DNA from: Hymenobacter coccineus
GTDB taxonomy: Bacteria; Bacteroidota; Bacteroidia; Cytophagales; Hymenobacteraceae
NCBI RefSeq assembly: GCF_001816125.1
Contig: NZ_MDZA01000415.1
Span: forward strand, 16,105 to 80,104
Direction: 5' to 3'
DNA length: 64,000 bases
The translations under genes were made by a program, and so were the position numbers. Position 1 is the first letter of the stretch. Every line of letters starts with the position of its first letter. The notes under the pieces were generated by a model. The model was not told where the DNA came from. It saw only the letters and a list, made by a program, of their open reading frames with translations, and did not search any database. This document shows positions 42,946-50,842 of the stretch, one piece after another.

Positions 42946-43944
42946 CTAAAGCTTGTCGATGATGTGCTGGGTGAACTCGCTGGTGGTGGCGTGGCCCCCG
43001 AGGTCGCCGGTGCACTGGTCCTGGTGCAGCAGCGTGTCTTCCAAGGCTTTGTCGATGCGGTCGGCTACCACATGCTCGCTCAGGTGGTGCAGCATCATGA
43101 TGGCCGAACGCAGCAGGGCCGTGGGGTTGGCCTTGCCCTGGCCGGCAATGTCGGGGGCCGAGCCGTGCACGGCTTCAAAAATGGCCATGTTGTCGCCAAT
43201 GTTGGCCCCGGCCACTACGCCCAGGCCGCCCACCAGGCCGGCGCACAGGTCGGAAAGCAAGTCGCCGAACAGGTTGGTCGTCACAATCACGTCGAACTGC
43301 TCTGGCTTGCCCACCAGCTGCATGCACATGTTGTCGATGATCTTGTCCTCAAAGATGATGTGCGGAAACTCAGCCGATGCCTCTTTGCAAGCGTTGATCA
43401 TGATGGTGCCAGCCATCTTGATGATGTTGGCCTTGTGGGCCAGCGTCACCTTCTTGCGGCCGTGGCGGTTGGCGTAGGCAAAGGCGGCGTGGCAGATTTT
43501 GCGCGAGCCTTCCACCGTCACGCGGGCGATGGAATCTGAAATGCCCAGGCGCTCGTCGAATACCTCCAGGCCCGAGTACAGGCCCTCGGTGTTTTCCCGA
43601 AACAGCACTAAATCAATGCCTTCGTAGCGGGTGTGGATGCCGGGCGTGGTTTTGCTGGGCCGCACGTTCTGGTAGAGGTCGTACTTCTGGCGCAGCGTCA
43701 CGTTGATGCTGCGGAAGCCCTTGCCCACCGGCGTAGTGATGGGCCCCTTGAGGGCCAACTTGTTCTTCTCCAGCGACTTAAGCAACGCCACCGGAATCAG
43801 CTCGCCCGATTGGTCAAACGTGGTTTGGCCGGCGTTCTGCTCTTCCCACTGCACGGGTACCTGCGCGGCGGCAAAAATATCGGTAACGGCTTTGGTGATT
43901 TCCGGCCCGATGCCGTCGCCAGGGATAAGGGTTACTAAGTGCAT
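42946..43944 (-). CDS. NAD-dependent isocitrate dehydrogenase-like protein
   Basis: This 332-residue enzyme of the isocitrate/isopropylmalate dehydrogenase family has [15 protein letters not shown] at the N-terminus. [34 protein letters not shown] is the substrate-binding region with the phosphorylation-site Ser and three Arg. [15 protein letters not shown] and [20 protein letters not shown] follow. The RSINVTLR pattern and short length favour NAD-isocitrate dehydrogenase over LeuB, with homoisocitrate or tartrate homologues also possible. The gene interrupts an otherwise conserved nusB-yajC-coaE neighbourhood and has an inverted repeat on each side. Confidence 0.87.
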   Translation of the reverse strand: MHLVTLIPGDGIGPEITKAVTDIFAAAQVPVQWEEQNAGQTTFDQSGELIPVALLKSLEKNKLALKGPITTPVGKGFRSINVTLRQKYDLYQNVRPSKTTPGIHTRYEGIDLVLFRENTEGLYSGLEVFDERLGISDSIARVTVEGSRKICHAAFAYANRHGRKKVTLAHKANIIKMAGTIMINACKEASAEFPHIIFEDKIIDNMCMQLVGKPEQFDVIVTTNLFGDLLSDLCAGLVGGLGVVAGANIGDNMAIFEAVHGSAPDIAGQGKANPTALLRSAIMMLHHLSEHVVADRIDKALEDTLLHQDQCTGDLGGHATTSEFTQHIIDKL

Positions 43945-43947
43945 TTT

Positions 43948-44063
43948 TTCAATGGGTGAATGAGTGAATGGGTGAATGAGTGAATGGGTAGCTGGGGCCG
44001 GAGGTATTTCTCTCTTGCGAGCCCCAGCCACTCATTCACTCATTCACCCACCCACTCATTGAA
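43948..44063. repeat. Inverted repeat of GTGAATGA motifs
   Basis: The left arm (43948-43997) is a chain of GGGTGAATGAGTGAAT units ending GCTGGGG. The right arm (44022-44063) is its inverse, shorter by one 8-nt unit. It fills the gap between the YtxH-like gene's stop (44065) and the isocitrate dehydrogenase start (43944). It is the same motif class as 33741-33822. Confidence 0.83.
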
Positions 44064-44064
44064 A

Positions 44065-44373
44065 TTAAACGCCCTTGCGGGAATTGATTTGGTTGATGAG
44101 CTGGTCCACGTCGCCGAGCAGCTGCTCGGCTTTGTCGCGGGCGTCGGAAATGACGCGCTGCCCTTCAGTTTTGGCCGATGAGGCCCCCAGCTCGCGGCTC
44201 GTGACGAGGCCCTCGGCGAGGTCGGCCAGCATGGCGCGCGACTTCTCCAGCTGGTAGCTCAACCAGGAGCGGGTTTCGCGGCCCTTTTCGGGGGCGTAAA
44301 GCAAGGCAAAGAGGGCCCCGGTGAGGGCGCCGCCCGTGAAACACAGAATGCCGGTGGTGGTTTTGCCAGCCAT
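44065..44373 (-). CDS. YtxH domain protein
   Basis: This 102-residue protein has one N-terminal membrane helix (GILCFTGGALTGALFALLYAPEKGRETR) with the YAPxxGxxTR signature of YtxH. A long amphipathic helix follows. Homologues are general stress or envelope-associated proteins. It lies downstream of nusB on the same strand. Confidence 0.87.
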   Translation of the reverse strand: MAGKTTTGILCFTGGALTGALFALLYAPEKGRETRSWLSYQLEKSRAMLADLAEGLVTSRELGASSAKTEGQRVISDARDKAEQLLGDVDQLINQINSRKGV

Positions 44374-44453
44374 GATGCGGAAAAGGAAGGGTGAGAAATG
44401 CGCTGTCTTACGAAATATACGGCCGCCAAGATACCCCGGGGCCCCAGCCGGCG

Positions 44454-45791
44454 CTATTGGTTGTCGAGCAGGCCGCGGCCCGATTTGCGGATGTCGCCGC
44501 TGGCGGCCAGGTCCTGGGCCAGCTTATCGAGCACGCCGTTCACGAACTGCTTGCTCTTGGGGGTGCTGTAGAGCTTGCTGATTTCGATGTACTCGTTGAT
44601 GGTCACTTTCACCGGAATGCCGCGGAAGAGCTGCATCTCGCACAGGGCCATCTTGAGGATGATTTTGTCGAGCAGGGCCACGCGGTCCACGTCCCAGTTC
44701 TGCACCGAGCCGCCGATGAGAGCCTCAAACTTGGCGTCGTCCACCAGCGTCTGCTTGAACAAAGTGTCGGCAAACTCGCGGTCGTCGGCCCAGTTGGCAC
44801 TCAGGTTCATCAGCTCCTGCTGGTCGGTGGCCGCGTAGGGCAGCATCTTCAGGGTCTTCAGCACCAGGTTGCGCACGATGGGCCGGTTCTCTTCCCAGTT
44901 CAGGTCGTCAATTTCCAGTTGGCGCGGCAGCTCTTCTCCTTTGAAGATGAACTCCTTGTATAGGAAGCGCAGAAATTCCAGGTCGGCTTCGTACTCGGCT
45001 TCCTCGCCGCTGGCGGCCAGGTTGGGGCCCTGCGCTTCGGCCGTGGCCGGGGTGTCGGCGGTTGCGCTGGGGCCCTCCGTGTCGGCATCGGTAGAAGAAT
45101 CGGCGGTGGTTTCCGTTTCAACGTCGGCCGTGGCCAGGGTGGCGGCGGCCAGAGGCTGGCGCTTGAGGTAGGCCAGCACGGTGGGGTGGGTGCTCATCTC
45201 GTCGCGCCAGGCGCGGCGCAGGGCATCCAGCTCTTCGGTGCCCAGCCATTGCAGCTTGCGCCGGATGGTCAGGCTTTGGAGCTGCTCGTTGGCCATGAGC
45301 TTGGCAATGGCGGCGTTGCCGGCCAGGCGGCTGGTGTCGAGGGCCGTTTCGCGGGGCCCCAGTCGGCGGCGGGCTTCGCGGTCGGTTTCTTCCTCCAGCA
45401 CTTGCAGCAGCGAGGCGGGCAGGTTCAGCAAGTGCAGATACTGGTCGTGGATGCTTTCGGCCCCGGCCAGCAGCTGCCCGCCGAAGAACTTGCCGTCCTT
45501 CTTCACTTGCTCCTGGAAGTAGCGGATGGCGTCGTTCAGGGCTTCGTCCACGGCCTTGTCGTCCGATTTCTCGGGGGCCTCCTGGGTGCGGTACCACTCG
45601 CGGAAGCGGGCCTCGCCCAGCTTGCGCTGGCCTTCGAGCTGGCGGCGGTCGGGGGCCACCTCGGCGTTCAGGTCGGGCTCAAACGCCTCCGCGATACGGT
45701 CTTGGGCCAACCCGAAATCGGCCCCCACGGCCTGGTGGTAGGCGTAGAGGGATTGCATAACTTTGATGCGGAGGAGGCGGCGATTCAGCAT
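44454..45791 (-). CDS. nusB: Transcription antitermination protein NusB, extended form
   Basis: This 445-residue protein is about three times the length of E. coli NusB. MLNRRLLRIKVMQSLYAY is the family N-terminus. The C-terminal domain (about residues 310-440, ADTLFKQTLVDDAKFEALIGGSVQNWDVDRVALLDKIILKMALCEM and IPVKVTINEYIEISKLYSTPKSKQFVNGVLDKL) is typical NusB. Between lie an extra helical segment and a Thr/Asp/Ala-rich disordered insert (about residues 220-260). Extended NusB is known in Bacteroidota. It acts with NusE on rRNA boxA. It is divergent from the ABC exporter gene. Confidence 0.93.
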   Translation of the reverse strand: MLNRRLLRIKVMQSLYAYHQAVGADFGLAQDRIAEAFEPDLNAEVAPDRRQLEGQRKLGEARFREWYRTQEAPEKSDDKAVDEALNDAIRYFQEQVKKDGKFFGGQLLAGAESIHDQYLHLLNLPASLLQVLEEETDREARRRLGPRETALDTSRLAGNAAIAKLMANEQLQSLTIRRKLQWLGTEELDALRRAWRDEMSTHPTVLAYLKRQPLAAATLATADVETETTADSSTDADTEGPSATADTPATAEAQGPNLAASGEEAEYEADLEFLRFLYKEFIFKGEELPRQLEIDDLNWEENRPIVRNLVLKTLKMLPYAATDQQELMNLSANWADDREFADTLFKQTLVDDAKFEALIGGSVQNWDVDRVALLDKIILKMALCEMQLFRGIPVKVTINEYIEISKLYSTPKSKQFVNGVLDKLAQDLAASGDIRKSGRGLLDNQ

Positions 45792-45868
45792 TATAGATAA
45801 CGGTAGGCGGTAAGAAGTAAGCAGTGGCCGGCAAGGCGCGCCGGGGCCCCGTGGGCGCAGCGCGGGCG

Positions 45869-45876
45869 TAACTTTG
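45869..45876 (+). promoter_or_regulatory. -7 box upstream of ABC exporter
   Basis: TAACTTTG matches TAnnTTTG on the plus strand, in the 248-bp gap between divergent nusB and the exporter gene. It would give a 5' leader of about 155 nt if the exporter starts at 46040. Confidence 0.5.
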
Positions 45877-46039
45877 CGCCGGGGTGCAGGTTGTGGCTGG
45901 GGCCCCAGGGCCGGGCCGGGGCGCCGAACCATGCGCCCGCTGGCCCGTTTTATTGGGGAGCCGGCCCGGCACATTGTTCGGCGTTGCGGCCGCAAAAGTA
46001 CCCCGTTTTTTTCGATCCCGCCCTTTTTTTTGCCCGTCC

Positions 46040-47824
46040 GTGCGCGCTCTCACCGCTGTCAATCCGTTCATTTACCGCTACAAATGGCACTTCCTCGGGG
46101 GCGTGCTGTTCGTGGTGCTGAGCACGCTGCTGACCATCTTCCCAGCCCAGCTCGTGCGCTACGCCTTCGATTTGGTGAGCGAGGGCATCGACCTCTATCA
46201 CCTCTTCGCCGGCACCCAGGCCCAGAGCGGCGTCTACGATTTGTTCGGGCGCAACGTGCTCTTCTACGGCGTGCTCATCATTGTGCTGGCGCTGCTGCGG
46301 GGCATCTTCCTGTTCTTCATGCGCCAGACGCTTATCGTCATGTCGCGCCTGGTCGAGAACGACCAGAAGAACCAAGTTTACCTCCATTACCAGTCGCTGC
46401 CGCTCAGCTTCTACCGCCGCCACAGCACCGGCGACCTCATGTCGCGCATCAGCGAGGACGTGGGCCGCGTGCGCATGTACCTGGGCCCCGGCATCATGTA
46501 CTTCTTGCAGCTCGTGGTGCTGTTTCTGCTCATCGTGCCGCTCATGCTCATGGTGAACGTCAAGCTGACGCTTTACACGCTGGCTCCGCTGCCTGTATTG
46601 TCGATTAGTATCTTTTATGTCAACAATTTGATCGAGCGCAAGTCCGACCAAATCCAACGGTCACTGGCGGCCATGACGACGTTTACGCAAGAAGCGTTTT
46701 CGGGCATTCGGGTGCTGAAGTCGTTCTCGCGCCAGGCCGATTCGCATGCCCAGTTCACCAAGGCCAGCAACGAGTACAAGGAGAAGTCGCTGAGCCTCAA
46801 CTTCGTGAATTCGCTGTTCTTCCCGCTCATCCTGTTTTTGGTGGGCCTGAGCACGCTCATCACCGTGTGGGTGGGCGGCCAGGAGGTCATCCGCGGCACC
46901 ATCACCACGGGCACCATCGCCGAGTTCCTCATCTACGTGAACCTGCTCACCTGGCCCGTGACGGCCCTGGGCTGGACTTCCTCGCTGGTGCAGCGCGCCG
47001 AGGCCTCGCAGGCCCGCCTCAACGAATTTCTGGACGAGAAAACCGACATCGTGTCGCGCCAGAACCTCCAGCACGAAATGCAGGGCGACATCGTGTTTGA
47101 CAACGTGTCCTTCACTTACCCCGACACCGGCATCCGGGCCCTGCACAACGTGAGCTTCCGCATCCGGCCGGGCCAGACGCTGGCCGTCATCGGCAACACG
47201 GGCTCGGGCAAAAGCACCATCGCCGCCCTGCTCTGCCGCCTCTACGACGCCACCGCGGGCCAGGTCGAAATCGACAGCATCGACGTGCGCGACTACGCCC
47301 TGGACAACCTGCGCGAGCAAATCGGCTACGTGCCGCAGGACGTGTTCCTATTTTCCGACAGCATCCGGCACAACATCAACTTCGGCCTCAATGAGCCGTC
47401 GGAAGAAAAGATGCTGCAAGCTGCCCGCGACGCGGCCGTGTACGACAACATCATGGGCTTCCCCGAGGGCTTCGACACAAAGGTGGGCGAGCGGGGCATC
47501 ACCCTCTCAGGCGGCCAGAAGCAGCGCGTGAGTATGGCCCGGGCCCTGGTGAAGGAGCCGAAAATCCTGATCCTGGACGACTCCCTCTCCGCCGTCGATA
47601 CCAAGACGGAGAACACCATCCTGGGGGCCCTCCAGCGCATCATGGCCGACCGCACCAGCCTCATCATCTCGCACCGCGTAAGCTCGGTGAAGCTGGCCGA
47701 CCACATCCTCGTGCTCGACGACGGCACCATCGTGCAGCACGGCACCCACGAGGCCCTCATGGCCGAGCCCGAAGGCCTGTACCGCGCCCTCTACGAGCGC
47801 CAGCTGCAAGCCGAGGAAGCGTAA
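46040..47824 (+). CDS. ABC exporter (fused permease-ATPase)
   Basis: This MsbA-like half-transporter has about 594 residues. There are six membrane helices in residues 10-310 and the ATPase in 330-594, with Walker A GNTGSGKST (near residue 385), signature LSGGQKQRVSMARAL, Walker B ILILDDSLSAVD and the switch His in ISHRVSS. It probably exports a lipid or drug as a homodimer. The frame is open back to 45884, but GTG 46040 (VRALTAVNPFIYRYKWHFLGG) begins where homologues begin. The gene is followed closely by a VOC protein gene. Confidence 0.92.
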   Translation: MRALTAVNPFIYRYKWHFLGGVLFVVLSTLLTIFPAQLVRYAFDLVSEGIDLYHLFAGTQAQSGVYDLFGRNVLFYGVLIIVLALLRGIFLFFMRQTLIVMSRLVENDQKNQVYLHYQSLPLSFYRRHSTGDLMSRISEDVGRVRMYLGPGIMYFLQLVVLFLLIVPLMLMVNVKLTLYTLAPLPVLSISIFYVNNLIERKSDQIQRSLAAMTTFTQEAFSGIRVLKSFSRQADSHAQFTKASNEYKEKSLSLNFVNSLFFPLILFLVGLSTLITVWVGGQEVIRGTITTGTIAEFLIYVNLLTWPVTALGWTSSLVQRAEASQARLNEFLDEKTDIVSRQNLQHEMQGDIVFDNVSFTYPDTGIRALHNVSFRIRPGQTLAVIGNTGSGKSTIAALLCRLYDATAGQVEIDSIDVRDYALDNLREQIGYVPQDVFLFSDSIRHNINFGLNEPSEEKMLQAARDAAVYDNIMGFPEGFDTKVGERGITLSGGQKQRVSMARALVKEPKILILDDSLSAVDTKTENTILGALQRIMADRTSLIISHRVSSVKLADHILVLDDGTIVQHGTHEALMAEPEGLYRALYERQLQAEEA

Positions 47825-47839
47825 TCCCTGCTGATAAAT

Positions 47840-48238
47840 ATGAACCAACGCCTCGCCCACGTTACGGTACTCGTCCGCAATTATGATGAGGCCATTGCTT
47901 TCTACACCAACGTATTAGGTTTCAGCTTGGCGGCCGATGCCGACTTGGGCGATGGCAAGCGCTGGGCAGTGGTAGTGCCACAGGGCCCCACCGGCGGCTG
48001 CGGCCTGCTGCTGGCCGAGGCCCACACCGAGGCGGAACAGCGCGCCGTGGGCCAGCAGGGCGGCGGCCGGGTCTGGCTGTTCCTGCACACCGACGATTTC
48101 TGGCGCGACCACCCCGTGCTGCAAGCCCGCGGCCTGCGTTTCCTGGAGGTGCCCCGCACGGAGCCCTACGGCCACGTCGCCGTGTTCGAGGACCTGTACG
48201 GCAACCGCTGGGATTTGCTGGAGCCGCTGGGCGGCTAG
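47840..48238 (+). CDS. VOC (glyoxalase/bleomycin-resistance) family protein
   Basis: This 132-residue protein has two beta-alpha-beta modules. AHVTVLVRNYDEAIAFYTNVLGF is the typical N-terminal motif, and FEDLYGNRWDLLEP ends the second module with the metal-ligand Glu pattern. Activity is unknown because VOC proteins are diverse. It lies 15 bp after the ABC exporter gene, probably in one transcript. Its stop codon overlaps that of the convergent gene in a CTAG palindrome. Confidence 0.9.
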   Translation: MNQRLAHVTVLVRNYDEAIAFYTNVLGFSLAADADLGDGKRWAVVVPQGPTGGCGLLLAEAHTEAEQRAVGQQGGGRVWLFLHTDDFWRDHPVLQARGLRFLEVPRTEPYGHVAVFEDLYGNRWDLLEPLGG

Positions 48239-48702
48239 TCGCCGAGGTGCACGCGGCGCATGCCGGTGCGTAGGCCGGCCGTGCAATGCACCACGTAGTA
48301 GCCGGCGGGCAGTTGGCTCACGTTCAGTTCAATGGGTTTGGCGCCGGCCATCACGTTGCGCGTGAGCACCGGCCGGCCGGTGGCGTCGTTCACCTCGATG
48401 GTGGTGGGGCCCGGGGCGTTGGTGTGCACGGCAAGCTGCCGGGTGGTGGGGTTCACCTCGGCCTTGATTTTGAGCGCCGTGGGGTCGGCTGCGGGCGTGG
48501 CGGGGGCCAGCGCCACGTGGGCAATGGGGGCCGCGGGTGCCTCAGGGGCCGCGGCGGGTTTGGTGGCCATTGGCCCCGCGGCGAGGGGCTTGGCCGGGGC
48601 CGCTTTAATTGGGGGCTTGGCGGCGGCCTTGGCCTGGGCGTGGGCAGCGGGAGGAACCAGGGCCAAAACACCGCCGCAAAGGATAAAGAATAGAATTTTC
48701 AT
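48235..48702 (-). CDS. Short secreted protein with T9SS-type C-terminal sorting domain
   Basis: This 155-residue protein has a signal peptide (residues 1-22) and then an Ala/Pro/Lys-rich linker (about residues 23-80). A C-terminal beta domain, VNPTTRQLAVHTNAPGPTTIEVNDATGRPVLTRNV through ELNVSQLPAGYYVVHCTAGLRTGMRRVHLGD, fits a type A T9SS sorting signal. No passenger domain is present. It may be a remnant, a decoy, or a small surface protein in its own right. Confidence 0.78.
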   Translation of the reverse strand: MKILFFILCGGVLALVPPAAHAQAKAAAKPPIKAAPAKPLAAGPMATKPAAAPEAPAAPIAHVALAPATPAADPTALKIKAEVNPTTRQLAVHTNAPGPTTIEVNDATGRPVLTRNVMAGAKPIELNVSQLPAGYYVVHCTAGLRTGMRRVHLGD

Positions 48703-48834
48703 AACGATCAAAAGAATAAAAAAAGCCGGTAACGACGGCATAGATAAAAGTACGTAATGGCCCGCCAATCACGCGAATGCGCTGTGCCAGGGGCCCCGGC
48801 TGGCCGGAGCGAGCGAAAAATAATTGGCTACTGC

Positions 48835-48866
48835 TTGCACCGGGCGCGCCAAACGCCTTACCTTTG
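48835..48866 (+). promoter_or_regulatory. tRNA-Pro promoter
   Basis: TTG at 48835-48837, a 21-nt spacer and TACCTTTG at 48859-48866 match the Bacteroidota sigma-A consensus. The tRNA begins 18 nt downstream. Confidence 0.85.
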
Positions 48867-48883
48867 TCGCTCCAATTACCCAT

Positions 48884-48957
48884 CGGGGTGTAGCGTAGCC
48901 TGGTATCGCGCCAGCATGGGGTGCTGGAGGTCGTAGGTTCGAATCCTGCCACTCCGA
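48884..48957 (+). tRNA. tRNA-Pro (GGG)
   Basis: The acceptor CGGGGTG pairs with CACTCCG (one G-U). The anticodon stem CCAGC/GCTGG encloses ATGGGGT, giving anticodon GGG (proline). The T arm is GTAGG-TTCGAAT-CCTGC, and CCA is not encoded. It has its own promoter and terminator. Confidence 0.95.
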
Positions 48958-48977
48958 CTTGAAGGGCAACCGCTCTT

Positions 48978-49013
48978 GAAAGCCCTCGGACTTTTTGTTC
49001 GAGGGCTTTTTTC
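48978..49013 (+). terminator. Terminator after tRNA-Pro (GGG)
   Basis: The arms GAAAGCCCTCGGAC and GTTCGAGGGCTTTTTTC pair around a 5-T loop and end in a T run. Confidence 0.88.
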
Positions 49014-49067
49014 GGCCGCTTCGGTAATTGGAAATAGAAACGGGTGCCGCCCTATCGGCCCCAGTTT

Positions 49068-49140
49068 CGGGGTGTAGCGCAGCCCGGTAGCGCGCGTCGT
49101 TCGGGACGACGAGGCCGTAGGTTCGAATCCTGCCACCCGA
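49068..49140 (+). tRNA. tRNA-Pro (CGG), acceptor stem irregular
   Basis: The anticodon stem CGTCG/CGACG encloses TTCGGGA, giving anticodon CGG (proline). The D and T arms match the tRNA-Pro at 48884. The 5' acceptor strand is CGGGGTG, but the 3' strand is CACCCG instead of the expected CACCCCG, leaving one G unpaired. It could be a one-base sequence error in a C run, or a bulged tRNA. A terminator follows directly. Confidence 0.88.
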
Positions 49141-49191
49141 CCCACAAAAAGCCGGCTCTTCTTCCTCAGAAGGGCCGGGCTTTTTTGTGGG
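49141..49191 (+). terminator. Terminator after tRNA-Pro (CGG)
   Basis: CCCACAAAAAGCCGGCTCTT pairs imperfectly with AGGGCCGGGCTTTTTTGTGG and includes a T run. Because of symmetry it may also act on the minus strand. Confidence 0.8.
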
Positions 49192-49204
49192 TACTGGGAA
49201 AGGA

Positions 49205-49212
49205 TACATTTG
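49205..49212 (+). promoter_or_regulatory. -7 box for beta-barrel protein gene
   Basis: TACATTTG matches TAnnTTTG, 39 bp upstream of the ATG at 49252. Confidence 0.6.
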
Positions 49213-49251
49213 CTGGAACATTCCACGTTTTCACGTTTCCTTTCCACGTTC

Positions 49252-49806
49252 ATGAAGAAAGTATTTCTACTTGCATTACTGGCCTTTGCTGCTGGTACCG
49301 CTCACGCACAGACGCCACTCACCAAAGGCAAAGGCCTGCTAACGGGCACTATCGGCTACAGCCGCGTAAGCAGCGACCCGGGGGTGGCAAGGGACCTTTT
49401 TGAGTTTGCTCCTAAAGTGGGCACATTCGTAGCCGATAATTTGGCGGTAGGCATTAGCGCCAGCATCAGCCTCTACAGTGGTAATGGGGGCAGCTTTGGT
49501 AGTAATATGTATACTGTGGGGCCCTTCGCCCGCTATTACCGGTTCGTGGACGGCGATAAATTTGCGCTATTCGGTCAAGGAAGCCTGGGCTACACCCGCA
49601 CGAATGAGACAGGTTCCGGTGGCTACAACCAAGGCTACTTGAGCGTAACGCCGGGGCTGGCCTTCTTTCCCATTCCGCGTTTTGGTTTGGAAGCTTCCCT
49701 GCGGGGCCTCTCCTACGCCACCAACTTCGACGGTGCCTCCACGCTGGATTTGGGGTTTAGCTTGAATAATTTTCAATTAGGTGCAGCTTACTACTTCGGT
49801 AAATAG
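49252..49806 (+). CDS. Small outer membrane beta-barrel protein
   Basis: This 184-residue protein has a clear signal peptide (MKKVFLLALLAFAAGTAHAQ). The mature part shows about eight alternating strands (for example TIGYSRVSS, LAVGISASISLYS, TVGPFARYYRF, FALFGQGSLGYTR) and ends QLGAAYYFGK. This fits an OmpW/OmpA-type eight-stranded barrel. Function is unknown. It has its own promoter and terminator. Confidence 0.85.
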   Translation: MKKVFLLALLAFAAGTAHAQTPLTKGKGLLTGTIGYSRVSSDPGVARDLFEFAPKVGTFVADNLAVGISASISLYSGNGGSFGSNMYTVGPFARYYRFVDGDKFALFGQGSLGYTRTNETGSGGYNQGYLSVTPGLAFFPIPRFGLEASLRGLSYATNFDGASTLDLGFSLNNFQLGAAYYFGK

Positions 49807-49825
49807 CTTTTACATTCCTCAAATA

Positions 49826-49864
49826 CACAAAAAAAGCCCGGTAGCTCACCGGGCTTTTTTTGTG
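49826..49864. terminator. Bidirectional terminator
   Basis: ACAAAAAAAGCCCGGT and ACCGGGCTTTTTTTGT form a perfect stem around a 4-nt loop. It serves the beta-barrel gene and the convergent gene at 49878. Confidence 0.92.
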
Positions 49865-49877
49865 CGCGCTGGGGGCC

Positions 49878-50408
49878 CTACTTCACGCCCACCCACACCT
49901 CGGCGGTTTCGCCGGGGCCGAAGCGCTCGAGGTAGAAGTTGCGGGGCGTTAGTTTCTGGTCCTTCACCGCGTCGAGTGCAGCGGGGTAGAGCTTGTTGGG
50001 CGAGAGCAGGTAACTGACGCCGTCCACGCGGGCGGCCACCACGCGCTGGCCGGCGGGCACTAGGCGGTAGCGCAGGCCGGCGGGCAGGGGCCGCAGCGTG
50101 TCGGCCACGGCTAGGCCAATGAAGGCGCGCACAGTGTCGTGGGCTGCTTCGGGGTTGTTGTAGTAGAGGTTGGCCAGGGCAGCCCCGGGCAGGCGGCCCT
50201 GGTCGAGCACTTGCTTGGCCCGGCGGAACAGGGGCCCAAACCCGTCGCCTTGCGCCGAGCCGGCGTAGGCCTGGCCGGCCAGAAACACCGGGGCGGTGGT
50301 GGTTTCGAGGGCCACGGTGGCGGGGCGTAGGCCGCCGAGCCAGGCGTAAGCTCCCACGGCCAGCCCGCTGAGTAAGATAACAGCCAGGAAAATATAGCGA
50401 GTATTCAT
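49878..50408 (-). CDS. Membrane-anchored protein, possibly GyrI-like fold
   Basis: This 176-residue protein has one N-terminal membrane helix (IFLAVILLSGLAVGAYAWL). The soluble part has LANLYYNNPEAAHDTVRAFIGLAV followed by YRLVPAGQRVVAARVDG. This resembles the GyrI-like small-molecule-binding fold as found in TEX264-like membrane proteins (iYyDnPe pattern). The match is by motif only. The C-terminus, FGPGETAEVWVGVK, is also GyrI-like. Confidence 0.7.
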   Translation of the reverse strand: MNTRYIFLAVILLSGLAVGAYAWLGGLRPATVALETTTAPVFLAGQAYAGSAQGDGFGPLFRRAKQVLDQGRLPGAALANLYYNNPEAAHDTVRAFIGLAVADTLRPLPAGLRYRLVPAGQRVVAARVDGVSYLLSPNKLYPAALDAVKDQKLTPRNFYLERFGPGETAEVWVGVK

Positions 50409-50444
50409 GCCGCAAAGGTAGCGGCGGGGGCCCCGTGGGCGGGG

Positions 50445-50633
50445 TTAATACACCAAATCGGGGTGGCCGCAGAGCAGCGTATCGCTATCCTCACCGACGA
50501 AATAGCCGTAGAGGTAAAATGTGGTAACCGTTGCTTGGGGACGCTGCCCAGGGGCTGTGCCGGGAGCCGCCTGGGCAAAGCCCGCGCTGGTAATGGTAGC
50601 GAAGTGAGCGAGGGCTTCCGATAAGTCTTTCAT
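50445..50633 (-). CDS. Hypothetical small protein
   Basis: This is a 62-residue ORF with an ATG and no recognisable domain, rich in Ala, Thr and Gly. The start lies in the gap upstream of the GyrI-like gene, and its length and frame alone are weak evidence. No promoter or family motif supports it strongly. The following 209 bp up to kmo hold no gene. Confidence 0.4.
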   Translation of the reverse strand: MKDLSEALAHFATITSAGFAQAAPGTAPGQRPQATVTTFYLYGYFVGEDSDTLLCGHPDLVY

Positions 50634-50842
50634 TGTGCAAAAAGTCTATCATTTCATTCAACGGGCTGCCTAACTATTCGGAGCCAAGGCCCCTATTGGA
50701 TTTTGACCAGTCCCTAGGTTTCGGCAGGCGGCACTTTTGGCGGGGTGAATAGCTATAAAAATCGGCTTAACGAACCCCAGTAGCCAGCGGCTGTTGCTAG
50801 GCAGGCGTAGCTTCGCGGCCAGTTTACTTACCTCATTTGACC

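Noticed and set aside
43948..44063. Possible CRISPR or microsatellite array of GTGAATGA units
   Set aside because: There are no spacers, and the units form inverted arms, so an inverted repeat is the better description.
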